Assembly: GCF_905147365.1 (NCBI RefSeq)
Contig: NC_056425.1
Coordinates: forward strand, 10,939,001-11,003,000
DNA from: Aricia agestis
Lineage: Eukaryota; Arthropoda; Insecta; Lepidoptera; Lycaenidae
Length of the DNA stretch: 64,000 nucleotides
Reading direction: 5' to 3'
Position numbers and translations under genes: made by a program. Numbering within the stretch: the stretch's first letter is position 1; every line of letters starts with the position of its first letter. The notes beneath the pieces are model-generated. The model searched no databases and had not been told where the DNA came from. It saw only the letters and a list, made by a program, of their open reading frames with translations. Positions 50,101 to 62,100 of the stretch are shown here, piece after piece.

Positions 50101-53100
50101 ATGATCACTGCCTAAGGATTCATTTGTAACCTGCCAACTCATATTGACAGCAATGTCTGTGGAAGCAAATGATATATCAGGCGAGGTTTTTTGAAGGCTA
50201 CCGTTAACCCACTTCACTCTAGTAGGCGCACCGTCATTAAGACATATAAAATCATTTTCAAACATAGCTTTATAAACAGCTTCACCTCTTCTATCGGACT
50301 TGCAAGACCATAGAGTGTGATGCGCATTAAAATCTCCGATTATAAGACAACCTGTTTTGAATGTATTGAAAATCGCATCCCAATCCTGTTGACTTGTAGA
50401 AATTGAAGGCGGACAATACACAGCAATCACGTGCTTTAATGTAGGTACGTTAAAAACTTCAATATTGATTATCTGGATATCAGAGTTAGAAATATTAGAA
50501 ACTCGTTCAGAATAGTTTATTGATTTATGTATTATGGCGCACAAACCACCATATGAATCGTCTCTGTCTGCTCTCACTATATTATAACCAGAAAATTTCA
50601 GGCTTACACTAGATGAAAGCCACGTTTCACTCACAAAAGCCATATGTATTTTGTCTTGTGACATCAAAAGTTCAAAGTCACTGGCCTTACGTTTTAAACT
50701 GTTAGCATTCCATTGAAAAATGTTGATACCGCTGTGTAAAGAATTGATATTACTGGCCATTATTGTTTCTTCCCATAAACTTAAGCACCGTCTCAAAATT
50801 CAAATATTCTTGTAAAACATCTACTACTTCGGACCAGAAAAATTCAATCAACATTTTAAACTTATCTTTTAAACTTCCTTCTGCTACAAAAACTTCTCTT
50901 ATTTTATCTAAAATCCTTTCTAGCAAACGTTTCCTTTCCTTACGATTAGTACTAGAGCTAGACTTTTCAACTTGCTTATTTTCAGTATGAATTTCAGCAC
51001 TAGTTATCTGAAATGTATGAAAAACATCCTCGTCATCGCGTCTGACGTCTAGACTTTTTTTCCTTGATTTATTTTTGTTCTTTTTCTTGAACTCAGTTGT
51101 GGTAGACGACTCTTGATTAGGCATCGAAGAAACACACTCATCTAATTCCATAATGTCATCATCACTATCATGTAAAGTTTCAACAGCTGCATAGTCGCCA
51201 ACAGTAACATCTCTGTAAGTGGGAGCCGAAGCCCCGTCGGTCCTGGCGTGGGAAATAATAGGTTTAACAAAAAGCATCTCGGGTTCCAATCTGGTCGAAG
51301 TCTTATTCAGTGTCTCTTCCTTCAACTTATTTAATGCAAACTTATAAGAGCACATATGATTTCCCATATACATCCGAATATTTCTTTCTTTCTTAAATAC
51401 AGGACAAGCAGATTTCATAAAAGATAAGTGATTCCCTTTGCAGTTAACACATCTATAACTTTTCGTTTCGCAGTTTTCATGTTTCCCGCTACACTTAGGA
51501 CAAATTGGGGTCTTAGATGGACAAATCTGATTGACGTGACCGTATCGCCAACATTTAGAGCATTGAGTCACAGGATACATGTAAGAATCTACGGCCATTC
51601 GACACCCATAAGCTTTTATAAATTCTGGAAGATTTGAACCTTCGAACCCTATTCGAACGGTTTCAGACTTTATCCATTTTCCATCCGAATCTTTACGTAA
51701 CAACCTCTTAATGGATAAAATCTTCGTGTCACATTCGAAAATCTCTTTCAATTCCTTATCTTCTATATCAATGTCAATATCCCGGACCACGCCATAACAG
51801 TAATGCAACTCATTAGTATTTCTACAAACCCACTCATAATCCTGTGTAATCTTATTATTCAGAAAATTGTTTGCGTCTAGCTCGGATTTAAATTTAATTA
51901 AAAGTTTGAAAGGACTTTTATATTTGATAGTTTCTATGCCCTGGATATTGTATTTAGCCAATAGTTTTGCAAACGCTAACTGCTTCGGTAGAAAATCGGT
52001 CTTGGCGGTTATAGAAACTTCAAAATTATTACGTAAATTAGCTGGCGGATTAGGTGATGCAGATGGAGGGGTTCTCTGCAGGTTCCTGCGCTTATATCTC
52101 GTGACCAGTGTAAAGCCATCATCAGCTAGCGGCTCTGGAGAACTACCTGCTAGTCGCCTTTTGTTGCCTGGCTGCAACATCGCTTCACTTCCAACATCGT
52201 CGAGATTATTATGACCTACTGACATACCTGCATCATCCCACTCTAAGTCTACCTCTCCTTCATATTCTCCAGATTCCAGCACTATTATGTTAACAGCCTC
52301 CGCAGCCATCTCATTGAGTGCAGGCTCCATCGTACCTTCTTCCTCAGGTTCACTCATAATTACAACACAATGCGGGTAGATCGAAAAAAATAATAATACG
52401 AAAGTTTGTTAAAGAAACAAAACTATTCACATAAGTTCACTTTTAATTTGATAATTATTAATAATTATAAACGAAATAATCATACTTCAGAATATTTAAA
52501 CTCGGAAACAAAAAAAAACTCGCAAATATGAAATGAAAATTGACGTCACAGAGATCGTAACACGGAGCGCGTCCGAACGTGACGGGCGCAAACCCAGACT
52601 GAATGGAATTTTTCGGAACGAAAAAAGATCGGAACGGCATGGGCACCTTAAGTTTATCTCCACAGTTTGTCTATACTTTCGCATTTCTACTGGTGACCAT
52701 GCTAGGGCTACCGCTGGAGCCTGGAACTACTGGTCTACTGCACACGATTATATAGAGATAGATTAGAACGAGACGACATATTGTGTAATATAAGGCTGCA
52801 TTTCCATCAGAGATGTGTTGCGAGGAATGTGTTTTTAAGATCCAATAGAATCGCTGCAATGAGCGAGGTAACGTCAACGAAGCGATTCTATTGGTTCAAT
52901 CACTGTGCACTTTTGGTTAGTGGTTACAGTATCAATCCAGGAAACGTTGAAAAGTTCAATTTTAATTAGCCCCTTAGACATTAAATAGAGGCAATGTTGG
53001 CCTCAGTTGACAATTTTGACTCTTATGTTGCACCTACTCTAGACAACTTCACCAATTAACGAATATGTTGCAGGTGTTAACTCACCCGGGCGTGGCGATG

Positions 53101-56100
53101 CAGAGGGTGCTGGTGTGCTGCCCGCTGTCCACCGTGCTCAACTGGGTGGACGAGATACATAAGTGGATTGGACCCGTCACCAATCAGATCAAGGTAATAT
53201 TGTTATGTATATTAATGAGGGTGTGTGAATTTTCTGCTTGAGGCGCTAGTCTCGCGCGAGGTCCAAAAACGTCTATTTTGTACTAGTTTTAGTGGTCTTC
53301 GTGACATAAATTATTATTTATGCAATTTACCTGTTGAAAAGCGATCTTCTTCGTAAAATGATCCCAAAAAGTATTATTTAGCGATCAATGTAAATGCTTT
53401 GAGAGCGAAATGAAGAAAAGAAATAATAATCGTATTAAAAAATATTCAGTTATTAAAAAAATTAGCAAAAGTAAAGGAGATATTATTTAAATTTAATTAA
53501 ATAAATAAATCTAGATTATTATAAAGTCGACTTTAATTATAAATTTTTATTTCAAGCAACGTAAGATAAGACGGAAGCTACAGGTATCTTTAAATTTAAC
53601 TTTTTTATTACTTACCATATTGCGTTTAAAAGTTGTTAAATTTCTCACTGTAGTCTTTTTTTTTTCTTACTCTATTTGTTGTTTCAAGGTGTTCGAGCTA
53701 TCCAAGCTAAAGAAGACCTATGAACGAGCATACCAGCTAGAGGACTGGTACAACGGAGGAGGCATCTTTATTATAGGCTACGAGCTGTTCAGATCTCTGT
53801 CCACCCTTGATCCAGTGCTCGATGACGTCAGACCGACCATCGTGAACAAGATTAGGACGGCATTACTGGACCCAGGTCCGGATATAATCATCTGCGACGA
53901 GGGGCACCTTCTCAAGAACGATATGTCGGTGCTGGCCGTTGCTATGAGCAGAGTTGTCACCAAACGAAGGATAGTACTGACTGGGACGCCCATGCAAAAT
54001 AATCTAAGGGAATACTACTGCATGGTGAATTTTATTAAACCTAACCTGCTTGGGACCTACTCGGAGTATTCTAATAGGTACGTTCTTGCTCGTTGTCTTT
54101 CAGTTGGTGAAATCAAGTGGTTGACAGTTTGTGGTTCTTGTTCAAGTATGTAAGTATCAACCACTAACAATGCAATTTAAATTTTATTTTAAAATAATAA
54201 TACTGTTCTTCAAACATTTAAAATTGAATCATTATATTGATTCAATTTTAAATGTTAGCATAAATTAATTAAAACAGTGTAAACTTTTTCTAAAATATTA
54301 TTTCGTTTATTGCATCAATACAAAGTGCGAAAGAGATAACAAGATAATCTATACTAATATTATAAATGCGAAAGTATCTCTGTCTGTCTGTCTGTCTCGC
54401 TTTCACGCCAAAACTACCGAACCGATTGTAATGAAATTTTGTATACAGAGAGTCTAAAGCCTGAGAAAGGACATAGGCTACTTTTTTACTGGAAAAGAGC
54501 GTTGTAAGGGGGTGAAAATGCGTAAATTTGTTCAAATTAAGTTAGTTCCAAAAATGCATAATAGATGGCGCCGTGCGTCTCTTACATCGCGCTAATGCTT
54601 GCCCAAAAGTCTTTCTATAAGAGGTGGTATTATCTTACATACGAATTTCGATTTTTTTCGATTGTTATCTGGGTGCACGGGAGTGCCCCGCCAAGATGAG
54701 CCAAGCGAAGCGCGCAAGGGCACTACCTACCTTTTTTTCTTTCCACCAGGGTTTTTTTTATAAAAGCTTTTGACACCAATTTTGTTAAAATCGCGCGCTA
54801 TAAACTGAAGTACACGCGGACGAAGTCGCGGGCAACAGCTAGTATGTCATAAGTTCATAACTCAAAACAAAAAAATGCAATACTTATGAATTTTATCTGA
54901 ATTATTCATTTTCAGATTTGAGAATCCCATCATGAACGGTCAACATCGCGACTCCATGGAGGAAGACATTAAACTGATGAAGCAGAGAACTCACATCCTT
55001 CACAAGGTTTTAGAAGGATGCCTGCAAAGACAAGAGGCTTCTGTACTGTACCCGTACTTGCCCAAGAAATACGAGTATACAGTCTTCATATCACTCACTC
55101 CGTGCCAATGGGATCTTTACAAGCACTATATATCGCAAACTAGAGGGATGTGTAAAGGGAACAAGCATAATGTACTGAAGGATTTTCATGTACTGCAAAA
55201 GATATGGAGCCACCCCCAAGTGTTGCATCATTTCCAGACGAAAGGACGAGACGAGGAGAAACTTAAAGGTATGTTACTACAGAACATAATTAACTTGACT
55301 GACTTGACTTTGCAAAGACGTGGGAGAGCCATGCTTCGGCACTAATGGGCCGGCTCGACCGGAGAAATATCACGTTCTCATAGAAAACCGGCGTGAAACA
55401 GCGCTTGCGCTGTGTTTCGCCGAGTGAGTGAGTTTACCGGAGGCCCAATCCCCTACCCTATTCCCTTAACTACCCTCCTCTATATCTACCCTTCCCTTCC
55501 CATCCCTACCCTCCCCTATTACTCTATTCCCTCTTAAAAGGCCGGCAACGCACTACTGATGCTACGAGTGTTCATGGCCGACGGAAGTTGCTTTCTATCA
55601 GGTGACCCGTTTGCCCCCTTATTTCATAATTTAAAAAAAAGACGTTATACATAGTCATACAATGTTTTGTCTTTGTATCAGATAAAAGACAAAACTTTAC
55701 AAAGGTGTATTGATAGAAAAGGACAAAAATATGTGTGTGGATATTTTTGACATTAGCTGTACCATTTTCAACATAATGATTTTGATATTGTTATCCATTC
55801 TTGTTCATTGTTGTTCATCAAGTTGAGACATTCTGCCTTATCAAGTCGGTTTAACTTTTTACAGTTATTCTTATAGTGCTCCTATTCCTGTTTTTTTATT
55901 CATTTAATTATTCGTTCGTGGCGTATGAAGATGTTATACATTTTATATATTTTCCTTTAAACCTTATTCAGCCGAGAAGATAGAAGACGAACTCCTCCGC
56001 GACGACCTGGCCGCGTCTGAGGACATCAAGCCCACGCCGACGGACGTGTGGTGGCTGCAGTACCTGGAAGGCGGGACCATGCTGGACGACCTGGACAGCT

Positions 56101-59100
56101 CCAACAAGTTCCTCGTCGTATTCCGACTGCTGGACGAGTGTGTGGCGCTGGGGGACAAAGTGTGAGTAAATAGTTAAGGCGCCAAAAATACGTAAATTGT
56201 GACAATTTTAACTGTCTATTCTCAAATTGCCGAAACCTGTCCGTAGCGGTCATAACTGAATACAGGACGAGTATTTTCCATATAGCTCCTAGACTAAAAA
56301 AGTCCATGACTGACATGCAGGGGACACCTTATTTCATTTTGACCATAGCTATATCGGTTCTTGAGATACAGCCTGGCGACAGACAGACGGACAGATGGAC
56401 GGACTGACAGTGAATCCTTAGTAATAGAGTCCCATTCTTATCCTTTCCTAAGCTAAAAACTTTGCGATCCACAACATTGAGATGAAAACATTTCAATGCG
56501 CCTTGTTATATTATGTTCTCATTACATTGTAGTCGAAAAAAATAATTAGATGCATCTTGTATGCATCTTTCAAATTTTAACTTTTCTCGTGTGTCGCAGG
56601 TTGATATTCTCCACGTCGCTGTACGCGCTCGACGCTCTGGAATACTTCCTGCGGCGGATCAACGGCTGGTCGCTCGGACATGACTACTACCGACTCGACG
56701 GCTCCGTCCCCGCCGAGGTGCGACAGAAGTGGTGCAGAGAGTTCAACGATGAGAGTAACACGCATACTAAGTAAGCTTTATTTTTCAGTATAAGTAGACT
56801 AGTAGACAGATATAAGTAGTTTAAAATGTTATATTTGATAAATAATAACCCACACGACACTGTCAAGAAGAAAAATCTTACTTCTTTACTTTAATATGTC
56901 CCCTAGAGCAGTGTGCCGCAAACTTTTTTTGTGTTCAAGGAACTTACATCTAAGAAAATAAGAATATTCGGAGGTACACCACAAATTAATCAGTGTGTGG
57001 CTTACTCTGAGATTCCACCCCTTTGTCGATCGTCCTGAGATGTCCCTTTTTTGGCACATAGCACTAGAACTATGATGAAACAGCCTCCGAGGTGTAGTGG
57101 TAATAGAGCGCGGCCCTCGACTCCAGAGGTCGTGGGTTCGATTCCCGCGTTGGAAACATGTTATTTCCAAGTTTGGTGACAATGTAGGCTGATCACCTGA
57201 TTGTCTGACAAGTATGAGGATGATCCATGCGTCGGATGGGCATGTAAAAAGTCGGTCCTGCGCCTGATCTCTAGCCAGTTGTGTCGGTCGTCCGTCCCAC
57301 TGGGTTATGAGAGTAAAGGAATAGAGAGTGCTCTTGTGTACTGCGCACACACTTGGGCACTATAACATTACTCCTGCGTAGCTGGCCTGGTTTCAATGAA
57401 AACGGCCACCGTCACCGAAACCGGTGTGGGAGCTATTATTATTATTAAGTACGATGACCTTTTTCGAGGTACACCAACTGCTGACCATGGTACACCAGAG
57501 TGCCGCGGCAAACACTTTGCATGTTGTCTAACTATGATAACTAGTTTTGAACTTTTATAGAATGTAATAACCCTGGTCCCTGACTAAAAAGAGGAGTGTT
57601 ATAAGACGTGTCTCTCTGTTTGCGTGTGTGTCCGTTGCATTGTTGCATCCAACCGAGTAGACTGATTTGGATCTGGTTTTTTTGTTTGAAAACTGACATT
57701 ATTGAGTGTTTTTAGGTATACTTTATCATCAGCCCACTACTGCTGAAAAAAATTATGTAGTTATTACTAACGTTATCGCGTATTCTACAGATTGTTCCTG
57801 ATCTCAACTCGCGCGGGCTGCCTCGGCCTCAACATGACGGCGGCGAACCGCGTCATAATACTGGACACGTCGTGGAACCCCGCGCACGACATACAGAGCA
57901 TCTTCCGCGTCTACCGCTTCGGCCAGAAGAAGGACTGCTTCATATACCGCCTGGTGGCGCTGGTGAGTCCGACCTCTATTTGGCTCTAGCTCGCAGGCTG
58001 CCTCGGCCTCAACATGACGGCGGCCAACTGCGTCATATTACTGGACACGTCGTGGAACCCCGCACACGACATACAGAGCATCTTCCGCATCTACCGCTTC
58101 GGCCAGAAGAAGGACTGTTTCATATACCGCCTGGTGGCGCTGGTGAGTCCGACCTCGATTTGGCTCTAGCTCGCGGGCTGCCTCGGCCTCAACATGACGG
58201 CGGCCAACCGCGTCATATTACTGGACACGTCGTGGAACCCCGCGCACGACATACTGAGCATCTTCCGCGTCTACCACTTCGGCCAGAAGAAGGACTGCTT
58301 CATATACCGCCTGATGGCGCTGGTGAGTCCGACCTCGATTTGGCTCTAGCTCGCGGGCCCTGTAAGTGTCTAAACACACTAGGCCGAAAAAGCGCGGCGG
58401 AAGTTCGGCATGTTTACGCCTGCAATGTATTTTAAATTGCTGATGACACACCATACCGAAATTTGTCGCGTTACATTGTATGCGTAGCGCATTGCAAGCG
58501 TAATCATGTCGAACTTCGGCCGCGTATTTTCGTCGTAGAGTGTTTAGAGTTAGACACTAAGAGTGTGTCCTTGTCTGATATCCTATCGATGTCTGTATCA
58601 GATTTCCCTTTATATCCGGATTAACGTATACGCAAAACAAAGTTTGTCGAGTTACTAATAAGTAATAAATATCTAGATTACACCAGTTTATCGCGAGGAA
58701 ATCGCAACAAAACTATCGTATGTCGTTTCCCGCCTCTTGAAGAATCTCCATGTCAAAAATACATATAAATCGGTTTAGTTGTTTGAGGATGAAGTGGTAA
58801 AATACACACAGACAAACACACTTTCGCGTTTATAATTAGTAAGGAGTAACATTGAACCTCGTTCTTTCAGGGCACAATGGAGCAGAAAATGTACGAGCGG
58901 TCGGTGACGAAGCAGGCGGTGGCGTGCCGCGTCGTCGACGAGCAGCAGATAGACCGGCACTACAACATGGCCGAGCTCAGCGAGCTCTACAAGTAATATA
59001 ACCTAACATTACATGTAGTAACTAAATAAATGAAATAAAAAGAAACTTGACAGGTGTCAAGGGACACCCGGATGGAACGAAGTTATTTCTCATGTCCAAA

Positions 59101-62100
59101 AAACCTGTATTCACTGAAAAAAAGTAGTAAATATAGTATTATAACATTTATGACTACTCGTTCCGCGTGGCTCCACCCGTGAAAATAAAACACAAAAAGT
59201 AATATAACGTCGTTACGCCTGCCAAATCCTGTATGACGTGTTTTTAGTAAAATTTTCAGGGGTGAACAACAAACTATTTTATTGAATATGGTTGGACTTG
59301 TCAATAAATTAAAAATGCAGTAAGTATGGTGGCAAATCTTTATATGTATGAACTAAGTAACCTTAGATTTATTGATTAATCTATCAATCATTCGATAAAA
59401 CTGTTTATTGTCTACCCCTGAAAATTTGACTAATTTTATAACATGTAAGTGTCAACGAGGAGCGTCTGTGGCCTAATGGGTAGACCTTTAGTTCACACTC
59501 TTAGAGGGTGCAGGTTCGAACCCGGGTGGAGGCGTGTACCTATGAGACATTTTCTGTCTGTGAAGGAAAACATCGTGAGGAAACCCGCACATAGTTGGTC
59601 GCAGACGTATTGACTAGTTCTTTCCTCTGGACTAGGCCGACTATGTTGCGAGAATGCCGTATGCGCTTGGGCAACCATACGGACATTTAAAAATCTTGTC
59701 CCAGGCACTACAGTATTTGAAGAGTGGTTATTTCGCTCTGAAAAATACTGTATAAATCATCCATTACGGATGTAAAGGCCTAGTTATTTTTAGTTATTAA
59801 GTGTCAACGTAGTTATGGTCTAATATAAAAAAATTAACTGTCCCATCAGCTACGACGAGGAAGGCCTATCCGTGGACGCGGGTCTCGCGGCGGGCGTGCG
59901 CGACGCGGCGCTGCTGCGCGTGGCGGCGGCGCTGCAGGGGCGGGCGGGCGCGCTGCACGCCGTCCGCGAGCACGACTCGCTGCTGCGCGACACCGACGCC
60001 CGTCTGCCGGAGCACGAGCGCGCCGCCGCCTGGCAGCAGTTCCAGCAGGAGCACGCCGGTAACTACTGTTCGGTGACGGGGGCCAGGTTCATTCTTCATT
60101 GAAACCAGGCTAGCAGGAGCAGTTTGTGGTGACGCATAAAAAAAAGTAAATCCTGTGTACCAGATCAGTAACTATACTAACTGTCAGTGGCCGACTTATC
60201 CATTGCGAGGCCCCGGGCAGAAGGTCTTCGCGAGGCCTTTGTCTTTCAAAGTAAACACCTTGCGAGGCCATCAGGTTCGCCATCCACTAAGGGCCGCGCC
60301 ACACCGGAATGGCAGCGGCGAAGCGTGCACTTTTAGTGTCATGTGATTTTTAACTTTATCTTTATTATTGTAATACATAGTATCTTGCTATATGCTATAT
60401 TGTCATACATAGCTTGAGAAATCACGGCCGCCAGCGGCCACGGGCGGCGGTAGACTTCTCAAGCTTTATGAAGCAAACTTTATCTACATTATTGCAATAC
60501 TATGTATTACAATAATGTAGATAAAGTTTAAAATCATATGACACTGAAAGTGCTCGCCTCGCCGCTGCCATTCCGGTGTAGAGCGGCCCTAAGGCGGCCA
60601 CTGTTGACTGTACCGGGTTCGGCGACGGTGGCCAGGTTCATACTTCACTGAAACCAGGCTAGCAGAAGCAATTTGTAGTGCCGCATAAAAAATGCTAGTT
60701 CTATGAGTTTAACTCACGGCACGGTTACGCAGTCAATCTAGCATCAGTTCACTCCATCAGTCTGAGACTGACGCCAGAGTGGTGACCGGAAAGTACATAA
60801 AAATGATCAGTCTGTCAATCAAACGGTTACACGATCATTCTCTCGTCAGTCTGAATCTGACTGAAATTCATACAACTCCGTAGATACCAGCTTTTATTCA
60901 CTACCTTTAAGAGGATACACCAGGGGCTAGAGAAATGAAAAAAAAGTACGTGTAATATCTATAGCTGTCTCCCTTACCTTAAGCCTATACCGCAGAATGC
61001 GATAGAGACAACTACAGAAAATCAACGATTCGTTGTCCCCTGATTCCTTCTCCAAAACTTAACCGATTTAAGTACTTTTTTCATTAAAGATTAAAGAAAG
61101 GCTTGAGGTGTGTTCCTGTGTTTTATTTTTTTTGTAAAATCTAGCCATGTTTGAACACAGCGGAAAATCTGGCCTTTTTTTGGGTTTTTGAACGTTCATA
61201 TCTTATTTAATAATTAAATTATGAAAAAAAAAAAAGGAAACATAGGGACATTGTATTAGTGGCCGTAGATATTCAGGAAAAAAAATATAACTCTACTAGC
61301 ATTATCCACGGAGGAAACAGGGGACAACGTTTGTATGGAAAAAAGGGCGGTGTGGAATCCTCTTAAGGTACAATTCCGTCGCGATCGATCGCGGCCGCGC
61401 GCGGCCTACGACTATCGTCGGTCGTTCGCGACAATAGTCAGAGTATGAAAATGTATGGCACCGCTTCCGAGGCCCGCGACAGACGCGCGCGCGTCTGTCG
61501 CGCGTGCCATACATTTTCATACTCTGACTATTGTCACGAGCGACCGACGACAGTCGTAGGCCGCGCGCGCCCGTGATCGATCGCGATGCATGGAATTGTA
61601 CCTTTACTCGTTATCTAGTAGAAAGGATAACTAAAAAAGTTACGCTCTAAATCACTGGACTACTCACACACCCTTATAGAGAATTTGGGAGCATTTGAGT
61701 ATTACGTAAAGCAATTCTTAGACTGGGAGGAGTCTACAGTGGACCACAATATCGTTTAGTAATTATTTATTATAATATTTTATTTCATCTGTTTCAGAGG
61801 AGCAACCTTTAGTTAAAATACCAAAGAAAGTCAAACTAAAAATTAACGAAACAAAAGAAGCGCCTCCTAACCCAACCGAGAGTATAGCAGACTCGAAACC
61901 GTCTCGAAAACGAGGCAGGCCGCGGAAATTCTCCCCCGACAGGAGCGAGCCGTCTACTAGCAAACCGAACTTTAGTGTAACGCAGGAGATTATAGTCGAT
62001 AAAATTAGGGAGCTACTCGTCCAGCATAACGCTATGCACGCGACGCAGGCTGACATCGCCAGAATGATCGGAGACGTCAGGCAATATATCGTCGATCCGA

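Larger units (their letters stand above)
46946..52601 (-). mobile_element. Full-length RNase H-bearing non-LTR retrotransposon
   Basis: The element is about 5.66 kb and antisense to XNP. Its 3' poly(A) is the T-run at 46946-46966 and its 5' end is near 52601. AATGGA occurs immediately outside both ends (46940-46945, 52602-52607), a likely target-site duplication. The order is a short 5' UTR, ORF1 (gag-like, zinc knuckles), ORF2 (APE endonuclease, reverse transcriptase, RNase H) and a short 3' UTR. Both frames are uninterrupted. The RNase H domain plus APE endonuclease points to the I/Loa/Nimb group; the clade was not resolved further. Confidence 0.88.
46749..52710. mobile_element. TIR element split by a LINE insertion
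   Basis: Arm 46749-46827 (TAGCCCTAGCATGG through GCCGTTCCGATCT) is matched by the inverted arm 52626-52710, differing by a 6-nt indel and a few bases. Between them lies the non-LTR element 46946-52601. The original host element was probably a few hundred base pairs long. The inner arm CTTAAGGTGCCGTTCCGATC resembles the ends of the element at 61364-61606. Confidence 0.75.

Noticed and set aside
57872..58435. 187-residue open frame across the 180-bp array
   Set aside because: It runs in a different frame from the XNP helicase exon and stays open only because the period (180) is divisible by three. It is a shadow of the repeated exon.
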